This document shows, one piece after another, positions 7,541-16,270 of a stretch of 64,000 nt of DNA (the first letter of the stretch is position 1; the number at the start of each line of letters is the position of its first letter). The position numbers were made by a program, and so were the translations under genes. Location: contig CAIKMJ010000046.1 of assembly GCA_903828455.1 (NCBI GenBank), positions 248,001-312,000 on the forward strand. The letters run 5' to 3'. The notes below the pieces were generated by a model, which was not told the origin of the DNA, searched no databases, and saw nothing but the letters and a program-made list of their open reading frames with translations. The stretch is from an uncultured Acidobacteriia bacterium (GTDB taxonomy: Bacteria > Acidobacteriota > Terriglobia > Bryobacterales > Bryobacteraceae).

Positions 7541-9616
7541 CTATTGGATTACTCCTAAGGGAATGACTTTCACGCCAGCTGGTATCTCACTGTGCGCCAC
7601 GAAGTAGAGGTTCGGAATCGATGCTTCGACCGCCTGCCGGAAAAAGTATCTGCACGATGAGCTTGTAATCGCGGCGACCGGCGCTTCGAGCGGTCCAACC
7701 GAGCGTGCGACCCGCTCCAGTAAATCGCGCAGGACATTCGGCGCGAGTGCGAGGGAGCTGTTTGATTCGCCATGATCAATTCCGCTCTCCAGCAGCCTTT
7801 CTAGCTGTGGTTCGATAAACCACGCAGCAAGCGCCCCACTACCGTTGAGATACGGTTTCACAACCACCCTGCGAATGGATTGTCTTACGTAGTCCGTCAA
7901 CAAAATTGGATTCCTGGTCGCTGCCGCGGCTTCACCCAGAGCTTCCAGAATTGAGACCGCGTCACGAATCGACACTCTTTCCCGGAGAAGATTTTGGATT
8001 ACGCGCTGAACGGTCACCAGCGGCAACAGCTTTGGCACCAGGTCCTCAACGACCCTGGAATTATCAGCGCTGACCCGGTCCACAAACTTTTTAGCCTCTT
8101 GTCTGGTGAACAACTCGTGCGCGGAACGTCTGATGAGTTCCCCCAGATGAGTTGCCATTACGCTGAGCGCGTCTATCACGGTATAACCCATCGACCGAAC
8201 CTGATCGGCATCCTGAGTCGAGATCCACCACGCGGGCACCCCAAACGCAGGATCCGTGGTTGCCCGGCCCACCGGCGGCTTTTCTGTGGCTGTCACGGCA
8301 ATCGCCAGTTCTGCGCCCGGGGGCAATTCGAACTTAGCAAGTTCGACTCCTTTCAGCAGAATTGAATACTCACGCGGCTTTAGCTTCAGATTGTCGGTAA
8401 CCCGTACTGATGGGATAATGAATCCCAACTCGGCGGCGAGTTGCTTGCGTATCGCGCCGATCCTGCGAAGAATGGGCGAGTTGACGCCTTCAGCAATATA
8501 GGAAACCAGACCTACTCCTACTTCCAGTGAAAGCGATTCCACTCGGAGCAGATCCTCCAGATTTTCTCGCACCGGCCGCGCTGGCTCAGGATCTGCCGCG
8601 TTTGAGGCCAGCGAATCTTTCTTGGTCATATTCCAGGCTACGGCACCCAGGCCCGAACCGAGCAATATAAATGGGATTTTTGGCAGTCCGGGAAATGCCG
8701 AAAGTGCAATGAGCACACCGCTCGACAAAAGAAGCGGCCGAGACGCACCGAATATTTGCTTTTGAAACTCTGCCCCAAGCCGGCTGTCGGAGCTTGCGCG
8801 CGTCGTGATCAGTCCGCCAGCTATCGAGATCATCAGAGCTGGTATCACGGTTACGAGTCCGTCGCCAATTGTCAGAACTGTATAGGTTTGAAGTGCGTGG
8901 CTTATATCGACGCCGTGTTGAAACACGCCAATCAACAGACCGGCAACAATGTTGATGCCTGTGATCATGATGCCGGCCACGGCATCCCGTTGAGTGAAAC
9001 GGCTGGCGCCATCCATCGCGCCGTAGAATTCTGCTTCGGTGGCCAGTTGCTTGCGCCTTCTGCGAGCTTCGGCCTCGTCAATCAGCCCGGAGTTCAGGTC
9101 GGAATCGATTGACATCTGCTTGCCGGGAAGGGCGTCCAGCGTAAACCGTGCTGTCACTTCTGAAATGCGTACGGCGCCATGGTTGATGACAACGTACTGG
9201 ATCATGATCAGAACAAGAAATATCACTGCGCCGATAATGTAGTTGCCGCCTACGACGAAATTCCCGAACGCCTGAATCACGTCCCCCGCCGCCGATGTGC
9301 CTGTGTGTCCGTTCAATAGGATTAGTCGCGACGAAGACACGTTCAAGGCGAGTCTGAACAAAGTCAGCAGAAGCAGAGTGGTCGGAAAGACATTGAATTC
9401 CACAGGATGGGTGATGTACATAGCGACCATCATCACGATTACAGACATCATGATGTCTGTAACGATCAACAGATCGAGCAGGAAGCCCGGCATTGGCGCG
9501 ATAAGCGCCACAACAATTGCCAGAACCGCGCCGGGCACGATCAGCTCACCGGCGTTTTCCATTCGTAGTTTTCGGTCAGAAAGGACTGCTGTACCGGGAG
9601 TTGGACTGGTATTCAT
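7541..9616 (-). CDS. flhA: Flagellar type III export gate protein FlhA
   Basis: FlhA forms the nonameric ring of the flagellar export gate and uses the proton motive force. The length of 691 residues is standard. The N-terminal half has about eight membrane helices (PGAVLAIVVALIAPMPGFLL and others). The conserved loop LPGKQMSIDSDLNSGLIDEAEAR is the FHIPEP signature region. The cytoplasmic C-terminal half docks chaperone-substrate complexes. The ATG overlaps the flhB stop by 4 bp. Confidence 0.97.
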   Translation of the reverse strand: MNTSPTPGTAVLSDRKLRMENAGELIVPGAVLAIVVALIAPMPGFLLDLLIVTDIMMSVIVMMVAMYITHPVEFNVFPTTLLLLTLFRLALNVSSSRLILLNGHTGTSAAGDVIQAFGNFVVGGNYIIGAVIFLVLIMIQYVVINHGAVRISEVTARFTLDALPGKQMSIDSDLNSGLIDEAEARRRRKQLATEAEFYGAMDGASRFTQRDAVAGIMITGINIVAGLLIGVFQHGVDISHALQTYTVLTIGDGLVTVIPALMISIAGGLITTRASSDSRLGAEFQKQIFGASRPLLLSSGVLIALSAFPGLPKIPFILLGSGLGAVAWNMTKKDSLASNAADPEPARPVRENLEDLLRVESLSLEVGVGLVSYIAEGVNSPILRRIGAIRKQLAAELGFIIPSVRVTDNLKLKPREYSILLKGVELAKFELPPGAELAIAVTATEKPPVGRATTDPAFGVPAWWISTQDADQVRSMGYTVIDALSVMATHLGELIRRSAHELFTRQEAKKFVDRVSADNSRVVEDLVPKLLPLVTVQRVIQNLLRERVSIRDAVSILEALGEAAAATRNPILLTDYVRQSIRRVVVKPYLNGSGALAAWFIEPQLERLLESGIDHGESNSSLALAPNVLRDLLERVARSVGPLEAPVAAITSSSCRYFFRQAVEASIPNLYFVAHSEIPAGVKVIPLGVIQ

Positions 9617-10680
9617 CGCACCCCACTACTCCGTTCCATCAGGCGGAAGATGTATGCCAAAACTTCGGCGACTGCGCGATACAGCTGAGCGGGAATTTCC
9701 TGCCCGACTTCAACTGTTTTATAGAGAGCCTGGGCTAGCGGCGGATTCTCAATAATCGGGACCTGACTTTCGACAGCCCTCAGGCGGATTCTTGCCGCCA
9801 GATAATTTTTTCCTTTGGCGACGACGACGGGTGCTCCGGTCTGGCCGCGGTCGTAACGGATGGCCACAGCATAATGGGTGGGGTTCACTACCACTGCGGT
9901 GGCGGTTCGGACCTCCCGCATCATGTTGCGTCGCCGCATATCCCGCTGGAGTCGGCGCACCCTGGCTTTGGTGTTGGGATTGCCGTCGGTCTCCTTGGCT
10001 TCCTCTCGAATTTCCTGCTTGCTCATACGCAGGCGGGCTGCATACCGGAATCGTTCTCGCATCAGGATGACCGCACCGATCATAAAGAGCAGATATCCTG
10101 TCTTGCGCATGGCGTCCCGGATAAGTCCTGCAGCGATAGTTGCGGCACCATTGAGCGAAATTAGCGGAAGCCTTTCCAGTTCCGCCAATCGATCATGCAC
10201 AAGCGTCCATATCAGAAGTCCCATCATTGGAATCATGAACAGAGCCTGAAACAAGGCGGCAATGTTGTTGCCGGGCAAGCGGCTCAAGCGCGCACCTGGG
10301 GCAAGACGCTCAAACTTCGGCGTGATGTTATTGAAACTAAAGCCGAAGTTCGTTGCCGCCATATGGATCGCTAACGTGATGACCACAAGTGCTGCTCCCA
10401 GTGCCGCCAGCGGGCGGAGTATCAGCCCTGAAAGGCTTACCAGGATTGCACATAGATCTCCTGGTGTGAGTGACACTGAATATGCGCGGCGCAGACTAAA
10501 TCGAAATGCGGCTTGGACGCTGACGAGCCACTGTGGAAAGTTGTTGGACGCGAGCACAATGAAGGCGAGAAATTGAACTGCGCTTACAAATTCCCGGGCT
10601 GCCGGGAAGTCGCCCTGCTCGCGTGCCTTCACGAGACGTCGCGGCGTGGGCTTTTCCGTGCGCTGAGAGGAGTCAGCCAT
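9613..10680 (-). CDS. flhB: Flagellar export gate and substrate-specificity switch FlhB
   Basis: FlhB switches export from rod-hook to filament substrates after FliK measures the hook. It has 355 residues with four membrane helices and a cytoplasmic tail. The autocleavage motif NPTH is intact (VVVNPTHYAVAIRYD, about residue 265). The N-terminus (SSQRTEKPTPRRLVKAREQG) is canonical. Its start overlaps the fliR end by 8 bp and its stop overlaps the flhA start by 4 bp. FliK, its partner, is encoded in the same run. Confidence 0.97.
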   Translation of the reverse strand: MADSSQRTEKPTPRRLVKAREQGDFPAAREFVSAVQFLAFIVLASNNFPQWLVSVQAAFRFSLRRAYSVSLTPGDLCAILVSLSGLILRPLAALGAALVVITLAIHMAATNFGFSFNNITPKFERLAPGARLSRLPGNNIAALFQALFMIPMMGLLIWTLVHDRLAELERLPLISLNGAATIAAGLIRDAMRKTGYLLFMIGAVILMRERFRYAARLRMSKQEIREEAKETDGNPNTKARVRRLQRDMRRRNMMREVRTATAVVVNPTHYAVAIRYDRGQTGAPVVVAKGKNYLAARIRLRAVESQVPIIENPPLAQALYKTVEVGQEIPAQLYRAVAEVLAYIFRLMERSSGVR

Positions 10681-11458
10681 GATTGGCTTGGCCTACAATT
10701 CCGTGCACCAGATGCGCCCACGTCATGATCATCGAGTCCACAAACGATGGATAAACGCTAATGCACAGTGCGAGAATTAGCATTGTCCCCGCCAACTTCA
10801 CCGGCATTGTCATCCCAATCAGGTGCAACTGTGGCTGTAACCGGCCCAATGCGGCCATTGAGACATCGGCCAGCAGCAGAAGCGTCACGACAGGCGTCGC
10901 CATACGCAGACCTGCGCGGAAGATCGATCCACAAGACTGAGCGATCGCGAGACTCCAGTGCGGCTGAATGCTGAATGATTCCAGTGGCCGAAGGCGAAGG
11001 CTTTCCGCCAGGGCACGAACGAGCAACTGGTCCGCTCCGGAAACGAAGAATAGGACCCCAGCGGTGATTTGCGCCACGGTAAGCAAAACTGTGGAGTCCG
11101 CCCCGCTGGTTGGGTCAATTGTCGAAGCGTAGCCGAGCCCTGCCTGCAAACTCGTCACCTGGGCTGCAAATTGAAATATTTCAAGGACGACAGCCAGCGA
11201 GATTCCAATCGCGAGCCCAATCGCCGCTTCCGTCACCACACCTCGAGCGATTCGGCCGAACGTTATTTCTCCTGCGATGGGACTCTGCCAGAACGACCGG
11301 AGCATGACAGTAAATGCAAAGGAAAGTACAATTCGGCCGGGCTCGGGTGTGGCCCTGTAAGCGGCGAGGGGCAAGAAAGCGCACACGGAGGAAATCCGGG
11401 CGAAGGCGTAAAGAAATCCAAGAACGCCGGCGTAGTTGATCTGCAGCTCAGCGGGCAT
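10673..11458 (-). CDS. fliR: Flagellar export gate protein FliR
   Basis: FliR completes the FliP5Q4R1 export core. The 261-residue protein has six or so hydrophobic helices. The segment FQFAAQVTSLQAGLGYASTIDPTSGADSTVL matches the family motif around the central loop (QxG-x-DP-x-SG). Overlaps with fliQ (11 bp) and flhB (8 bp) show strict operon packing. It is separate from flhB, whereas some lineages fuse the two. Confidence 0.94.
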   Translation of the reverse strand: MPAELQINYAGVLGFLYAFARISSVCAFLPLAAYRATPEPGRIVLSFAFTVMLRSFWQSPIAGEITFGRIARGVVTEAAIGLAIGISLAVVLEIFQFAAQVTSLQAGLGYASTIDPTSGADSTVLLTVAQITAGVLFFVSGADQLLVRALAESLRLRPLESFSIQPHWSLAIAQSCGSIFRAGLRMATPVVTLLLLADVSMAALGRLQPQLHLIGMTMPVKLAGTMLILALCISVYPSFVDSMIMTWAHLVHGIVGQANHG

Positions 11459-11717
11459 AATGGCTTAGATTCCCCAAAATACTACTGGCATATGCCATAC
11501 TTCTGTGGACCATCCAGGGCATCATAAGCAGGCAGCCGCCGAGAAACGCAATTAATCGCGGGATTGAACTGAAGCCGCTGTCCTGGATAGATGTCACGAT
11601 CTGTATCAGGCTCATCACGATACCCGTAACTAATCCGATCAGTAGCAATGGGGCGCTGATCCAGAAAGCGGCAATAAACATATCCCCGACCATGCGCGCG
11701 ACGCCGTCCGGGGTCAT
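11448..11717 (-). CDS. fliQ: Flagellar export gate protein FliQ
   Basis: The ORF track shows only a long ORF here (11448-12437), whose upstream part is a shadow of fliP. The real gene starts at the internal ATG at 11717, giving 89 residues from MTPDGVARMV, normal for FliQ. Two membrane helices are visible (AFWISAPLLLIGLVTGIVMS and the segment before LLMMPWMVHRSM), with the SLIQIVTSIQDS loop typical of the family. The ATG overlaps the fliP stop as ATGA, which supports this start. Confidence 0.93.
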   Translation of the reverse strand: MTPDGVARMVGDMFIAAFWISAPLLLIGLVTGIVMSLIQIVTSIQDSGFSSIPRLIAFLGGCLLMMPWMVHRSMAYASSILGNLSHYAR

Positions 11718-12415
11718 GCGTAGAAGCCTTTCATTAGGGAGCCGACGGTAAGGTTCCACCCGTCGACCAGTACAAACAGTAGAATCTTGAACGGAGCCGA
11801 GACCATTGCCGGCGGCAGTTGCACCATTCCAATCGACAGCGTAACGGAGGCGACGACTATATCGATTAGCAGGAAAGGTAAGAAAATGACCGCGCCGATC
11901 TGAAAGCCTGCTCGGATTTCCGACAGCATATAGGCGGGTGCCAGAATCTCGATACCAAGATCCTGGACGGAGCGCGGTTCGGATGAGTGGGTCAGGTCGA
12001 GGAACAGTCTCACATCTTTTTCCCTGACAAAGCGCGCCAGAAACTCCGCGAGTGGTTTCGCTCCCTGGGAGTAGGCTTGCTCCATAGTCATTTCCCCGCG
12101 CTCCAGTGGTTTTATGGTTTCGCGATAAATTTGGCTTGCGACTGGCTGGATCGTCGTCAGCGTTAACAGCAGGGCGATCCCGGTGAGAACCTGGTTTGAC
12201 GGTGTTGTCTGAGTACCCAGCGCTTGCCGCAGAAAGTGGAGAACGATAGATATTCGCAGAAACGGCGTTACGGACATTACGATTGCCGGAAGAAACGTGA
12301 GGATTGTCATTCCGATGACGACCTGCATTGGAATGCTCACGGCGTTCTGAGGCGGAGAACTGACAGCCGCGTCGAGAGTCGCTGTCAGGAACACGAGGAG
12401 ACATGCGCATTTCAT
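11714..12415 (-). CDS. fliP: Flagellar export gate protein FliP
   Basis: FliP is the main pore subunit of the flagellar export gate. I start it at the second ATG (MKCACLLVFLTATLDAAVSS), because this gives a normal signal peptide and an ATGA overlap with the fliO stop. The track start at 12457 adds 14 residues. Family motifs are visible: VSVTPFLRISIVLHFLRQALGTQTTPSNQV, and the C-terminal ISEIRAGFQIG-like segment (SEIRAGFQIGAVIFLPFLLID). The mature part has four membrane helices. The predicted length is 233 residues. Confidence 0.94.
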   Translation of the reverse strand: MKCACLLVFLTATLDAAVSSPPQNAVSIPMQVVIGMTILTFLPAIVMSVTPFLRISIVLHFLRQALGTQTTPSNQVLTGIALLLTLTTIQPVASQIYRETIKPLERGEMTMEQAYSQGAKPLAEFLARFVREKDVRLFLDLTHSSEPRSVQDLGIEILAPAYMLSEIRAGFQIGAVIFLPFLLIDIVVASVTLSIGMVQLPPAMVSAPFKILLFVLVDGWNLTVGSLMKGFYA

Positions 12416-12684
12416 CGCGTTTCCTCCCGTGCGGCAAACGAGGATAGGACCTGACAACCCGCAGGCGTTACGGCAAGCACAAGAGTCTGATCGTCCGCGC
12501 GAATCAGATAGAGGCTATGGTTAGCGCTCAACATTACCCGCTCGCGAACTTCGAGACGCTTATCGATGGCTTTTGTGTTCATTATTGCGGTTCCGACAGC
12601 ACCGTATCTGTGCAGTGCATATTTCGCAGCTAAACATGAAGCGAGAACAATTACAATTGCCACGCTAGGCCATATTTCAATCAC
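12412..12684 (-). CDS. fliO: Flagellar biosynthesis protein FliO
   Basis: This is a short (90-residue) protein with one N-terminal membrane helix (about residues 5-25). The cytoplasmic domain reads LEVRERVMLSANHSLYLIRADDQTLVLAVTP, the usual FliO pattern (V.er..lg..r.l.lV.v.....llGvt). FliO helps FliP ring assembly and is poorly conserved. The position between fliN and fliP is the standard one, which makes the call reasonably firm despite weak sequence conservation. Confidence 0.8.
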   Translation of the reverse strand: MIEIWPSVAIVIVLASCLAAKYALHRYGAVGTAIMNTKAIDKRLEVRERVMLSANHSLYLIRADDQTLVLAVTPAGCQVLSSFAAREETR

Positions 12685-12708
12685 GACCGCGGTCCTCTTT
12701 CAGCACGA

Positions 12709-12957
12709 TCACCGTTCAACATTGAAGTCGGTGATCCGAACTCCCATTTGACTTTCAATGATTACGATTTCTCCAAATGCCGCCAGTCGGCTGCCTAACA
12801 GGATGTCGATGTTTTCCCCCGCGGAGCGTCGCAATTCAATGATGCTGCCTTCTTCGAGTGCGAGAATGTCCGAAAGCGACATCCATTGCTGGTCCAGTTG
12901 CACTTCTATTTCGATTGGCACCGTTGCAATGTGGGCAACCTCATCTATCGGCATCAT
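12709..12957 (-). CDS. fliN: Flagellar motor switch protein FliN (short form)
   Basis: The 82-residue protein is essentially one SpoA domain: VPIEIEVQLDQQWMSLSDILALEEGSIIELRR, then NIDILLGSRLAAFGEIVIIESQMGVRITD. It is at the short end for FliN but complete. It sits in the conserved flgE-fliN-fliO-fliP order. With the 276-residue fliY-like gene at 4774, the cluster encodes two FliN-type C-ring subunits. Confidence 0.92.
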   Translation of the reverse strand: MMPIDEVAHIATVPIEIEVQLDQQWMSLSDILALEEGSIIELRRSAGENIDILLGSRLAAFGEIVIIESQMGVRITDFNVER

Positions 12958-12960
12958 GAG

Positions 12961-14214
12961 CTAGGGCTTTAGGGCGATTGTTGCCTGCAAGATTTCGTCT
13001 TCAGTCGTGATCACTTTAGAATCGGCTTGATAGCCGCGTTCATAGGTGAGGAGGTGGGTCATCTCGGTCGCTATGTCGACAGTCGACGACTCCAGTGCTC
13101 CGCCCACGATTTGTCCCCGCGCGCCGGTGCCAGGCATGCCAACGGTTGGAGTAGCCGTTGCAGCCGTCGCACCGTAAATATTGTTTCCCAGGTCCTGCAT
13201 TGTTCCTGGGTTAAGCACTGATGCCAGTGCTAATTGTGCGACCGTTACGGAGGTACCATCGGAGTAATTGGCGTGAACTGCACCGTTTGTGCCAATGCTG
13301 ATGTCTGTAACCTGTGATGCGAGAGTTCCATTCTGCTGGCTGGACAGGTTCGAAGAAGGCTGGTTGAACGAGGTCAGCAAGGCGTTTCCCTTGGCGTCGT
13401 AGAGGTTCCAGTTTACCGTCGTGTCCGCCGCGCCATTTGCCAGGCCGCTGATCTGTATTGCGATCGGCTTTGCCGATGCTGCTGGAGTGGTCAACTGCCC
13501 TGAACTATTGAAGGTCAATGTGCCAGAAGACAGTGTTGTCGTGCTTCCGGTGCCTGATGTCAGGTCTGAGCTTGGTATTGTTACCTGATAGCCCCAGTTG
13601 TCGGGAGACGTTTCTGTGTACGTAATGGTGAGCACGTGCTGGCCTCCCTGTGCATCGACAATTTGAATCGGCGTACTGAACGTTCCATCGCTTGAACCGA
13701 CGGCTGCACTCGCGTTGAGGTTGGCGCTGACCGAAAACGTTGACGTCGCTTTCGGTGCTTGAATTCCGTTGACAGGGAGAGTGATGTTGCTCAATGCTGC
13801 CGACGTGTCGAGTACGCCCGCGCTGGCATTCCAGCCCTGAACGTTTTGTCCGCCGGGTGCGATCAGATTCCCCGATGAATCTACAGAGAATGTTCCGGCC
13901 CGGGAGTACACTTGCTGGCCTGCGGGCGATTGAAGTACAAAGAATCCATTTCCCTGGACCGCAGCATCGTAAGCCTGCCCGGTGGTCTGAACAGATCCTT
14001 GAGTGAAATGGCGTGAACTGATGGCTACGGTGTTTCCGCCAGCCTGAGCTGCGCTGTTTCCTCCATTTAGGCTCTGGCTCATAAGGTCTTCAAAAGACAC
14101 TGTCTGGTTCTTGTATCCGGTTGTATTAATATTCGACATGTTCGCGCTGACAATATTTATTGCCTGCGCGTTCGCGCTGAGTCCTGCCAGCGCGTTGGAC
14201 AATGCTGTTGACAT
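12961..14214 (-). CDS. flgE: Flagellar hook protein FlgE
   Basis: FlgE polymerises into the hook. The N-terminus MSTALSNALAGLSANAQAIN with NIVSANMSNINTTGYKNQ is the axial bb_rod motif. The C-terminus ends GALESSTVDIATEMTHLLTYERGYQADSKVI, the matching D0 helix. The 417-residue length is family-normal, with a Ser/Thr/Ala-rich surface domain between. It lies after flgD and before fliN and is exported without a signal peptide. Confidence 0.95.
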   Translation of the reverse strand: MSTALSNALAGLSANAQAINIVSANMSNINTTGYKNQTVSFEDLMSQSLNGGNSAAQAGGNTVAISSRHFTQGSVQTTGQAYDAAVQGNGFFVLQSPAGQQVYSRAGTFSVDSSGNLIAPGGQNVQGWNASAGVLDTSAALSNITLPVNGIQAPKATSTFSVSANLNASAAVGSSDGTFSTPIQIVDAQGGQHVLTITYTETSPDNWGYQVTIPSSDLTSGTGSTTTLSSGTLTFNSSGQLTTPAASAKPIAIQISGLANGAADTTVNWNLYDAKGNALLTSFNQPSSNLSSQQNGTLASQVTDISIGTNGAVHANYSDGTSVTVAQLALASVLNPGTMQDLGNNIYGATAATATPTVGMPGTGARGQIVGGALESSTVDIATEMTHLLTYERGYQADSKVITTEDEILQATIALKP

Positions 14215-14230
14215 GCTTGTGTTCTCCTGC

Positions 14231-14581
14231 CTATTTGCTTATTGCGGAAGTGGCGATACTGTTTGATCCGCTCTGAGTGGCTGTTGGGGCGGTCACTGAA
14301 GTCGCGGGCGTGGCGGTTTGGGTCGAAGCGGGCGCCGTATTCTGATTGATTGCTATCAGTTGTTCTAGCTGACTGTACGCCGTCAACTGCGAGACGAATT
14401 GGTTGCTGTCTGTGGGATTCAGGGGATCCTGATTTTGCAGTTGCGAGACCAGGAGCGTAAGGAAGGTGGACTCGTTGGCGAGCGGTCCGGACGCCACTGC
14501 CTGCTGTGCGACTGAACTGGTGGTCTGGGCTGTAATTGGCGACTGGGAGGCCGCCGCGATAGAAGTTAGGGTTGAGCTCAT
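14231..14581 (-). CDS. flgD: Hook-capping protein FlgD, short form
   Basis: FlgD forms the transient cap on the growing hook. The core motif is unmistakable: ESTFLTLLVSQLQNQDPLNPTDSNQFVSQLTAYSQLEQL. The protein has only 116 residues, whereas typical FlgD has about 220 with C-terminal Tudor/Ig-like domains. Here the tail after residue 85 is low-complexity Thr/Ala/Pro. The reading frame is open and ends cleanly before flgE, so this looks like a natural short form rather than a frameshift. The ATG overlaps fliK by 4 bp. Confidence 0.88.
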   Translation of the reverse strand: MSSTLTSIAAASQSPITAQTTSSVAQQAVASGPLANESTFLTLLVSQLQNQDPLNPTDSNQFVSQLTAYSQLEQLIAINQNTAPASTQTATPATSVTAPTATQSGSNSIATSAISK

Positions 14582-16053
14582 GAGATGTCCTGTGTCGCGT
14601 CTATCATTCCTATAAAGGATGGTGTGTTGGAGTTTTTAGAACTGTTGTCTCGCTCTCTGCGTGGACGCGGTTGGGGTTCTTGGCGGTGTTTTCCTTGTTG
14701 TCGCGTCCAACCGTCTGCGTCGTATCCGGCGGTGCTTAGCGTGTTAACCAGATCTCCCACGTTTTCCTGCAGGCGGCCGCTCAAAAGGGTGTCAGTTGAG
14801 TGGAGGGAAATATGCACGTTTCCTGCGTTCTCTGTGATTCGGACACGCAGATCTCTTGTTCCGTCGGGTGTCAATTCCAGCGCGAGAGAGCGGATGGTTT
14901 GCTTTGGGGCCTCCGGAATGTGGTCGGCGTTCATCTGGGCTTGAACCGCGGCGGGAATTGAGGACTTAGGGTTTGGGCGATTCGACGCTGCGCTCGGGTT
15001 AAGGTCCAGACCAGTTGGTCGCGACTGTAATGTGTGCGGTATTGGAGTTTCCGCGTGGTATGGCGGCGTTTGTGCGCGGTCGTTGTCCGCGAGAGATTCC
15101 GCCGTATATGTTCTTTTATGCGTCGCCACATCCTCGTTCGTCCGGGTAGCAACCGCCAGGCCATCCGGGGTAGAGACTCCGCTTTTGGATTCCGCCGGAA
15201 CCGCATTTGTGGGCTTTGGCTCTGCTGCGTGTACCGCATTCGACAGCCGAAGCTCGATTACCGTGTCCGGCGCAGCGATCCGGGGAGCCGTTTCCACTTC
15301 TGATTGAACTCCTGTAGCTTTCTCGGTTGCGTTATCGTTCTCAGTCGTATCGTCTGACTGTACTTTCGATGAGTTTCGGGGCTGGAAGTTTACTGGAGGC
15401 GCGACAGTGGGAAATGGAACTGCCAAATCATTTCTGTCTTGCTTAACTCGTTGAGCCGAAGGTTCGAGTCGTATGCCAATATGATTTGGCGGGAGGAGTG
15501 AGGCGCGCCGCGGGCGTTGCTCCGCGACGGCCCCGGGAGCGCTCGGCAACACAGGGGCTTGGGCCACCGTGTCTGCGTCTGGGTTAGCTGTAGTCGTCGT
15601 CTCTGAATGGTCGCTCTCGTTGGCACCCGCTTCCGTCGGCTTTCCTGTAGCGGTCTGTTGTTCGTTGGGCACTCCCGGCGAACTTGGCGAATCGTCTTTA
15701 TTGGCGTTGAGAGAACTGGGAACGGACGTGCTCGTTTGATTGGCAGTGCGGTAGTGTGCAGTGGGTGCTATTGACCAGCCCTCCATCGGACTTTTATTCA
15801 AGAGTGATGGCTGCGATGCGGCTCCTGGGCGGTTTCTGATAGAGGCTGCTCGAAGGAATTCTTCCGGCGTTGTGTGTGTGCCGTTGTTCTTTGTTGTGTG
15901 TTGCCCGTCGCCGGTGGCTTCACTGTTGGTCTCTACGCCGGCATTGTCCATTACGCCGGCGAATCCAACAGCAAAGGGAGTTGCGCCTTGAGTAAGCAGT
16001 GCGGGTCGTAGGCTTGGTGCAGTGACTGCGGGCAGTGAAACCACGCATCCCAC
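14578..16053 (-). CDS. fliK: Flagellar hook-length control protein FliK
   Basis: The 491-residue protein has a long, low-complexity Pro/Thr/Ser/Glu-rich N-terminal ruler region. A conserved C-terminal Flg_hook domain (about residues 375-450) reads LALELTPDGTRDLRVRITENAGNVHISLHS, then LQENVGDLVNTLSTAGYDAD. FliK is exported during hook growth and triggers the FlhB specificity switch. The call rests on that C-terminal domain and on the position before flgD-flgE. It is the first gene of the minus-strand run and follows a strong sigma-28-like promoter. Confidence 0.88.
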   Translation of the reverse strand: MGCVVSLPAVTAPSLRPALLTQGATPFAVGFAGVMDNAGVETNSEATGDGQHTTKNNGTHTTPEEFLRAASIRNRPGAASQPSLLNKSPMEGWSIAPTAHYRTANQTSTSVPSSLNANKDDSPSSPGVPNEQQTATGKPTEAGANESDHSETTTTANPDADTVAQAPVLPSAPGAVAEQRPRRASLLPPNHIGIRLEPSAQRVKQDRNDLAVPFPTVAPPVNFQPRNSSKVQSDDTTENDNATEKATGVQSEVETAPRIAAPDTVIELRLSNAVHAAEPKPTNAVPAESKSGVSTPDGLAVATRTNEDVATHKRTYTAESLADNDRAQTPPYHAETPIPHTLQSRPTGLDLNPSAASNRPNPKSSIPAAVQAQMNADHIPEAPKQTIRSLALELTPDGTRDLRVRITENAGNVHISLHSTDTLLSGRLQENVGDLVNTLSTAGYDADGWTRQQGKHRQEPQPRPRRERDNSSKNSNTPSFIGMIDATQDIS

Positions 16054-16183
16054 TGAGCAGACTCGTTGCCAAACCGGCGCGTCTGGGTTTGCAACGTTTT
16101 AGCGTGCAGATCCGGTGGCCATTCGGGGATGTTGTGCCGATTTGGGAGAAAGTTGTAGCGTTTCGGTATCTACTACATTGGAC

Positions 16184-16210
16184 TTATCGGCTTGTACTGC
16201 TGAAAGTATA
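16184..16210 (-). promoter_or_regulatory. Near-consensus sigma-28 (FliA) promoter upstream of fliK
   Basis: Read on the minus strand, the sequence is TATACTTT, an 11-base spacer, then GCCGATAA. The enteric sigma-28 consensus is TAAAGTTT-N11-GCCGATAA, so the -10 matches 8 of 8, the -35 matches 6 of 8, and the spacing is exact. Transcription would begin near 16177, about 125 bases before the fliK ATG. The run it would drive includes fliA itself. Activity is inferred from sequence only. Confidence 0.7.
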
Positions 16211-16270
16211 GACTTTTCTTCGGCTCTGGCGTTTCGGCCATTTGCTTGCGGTTGCGCTGTTGGAGTCGCT

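Noticed and set aside
15450-15480. GGTTCGAGTC resembling a tRNA T-arm
   Set aside because: It lies within the fliK coding region, and no acceptor stem or anticodon arm can be built around it. No tRNA was found in any gap.
16235-16250. Sigma-54-like GGC-N8-TTGC before flgF
   Set aside because: GG and GC spacing fits, but the start site would fall on the ribosome-binding site 10 bases before the ATG and the -24 box is poor.
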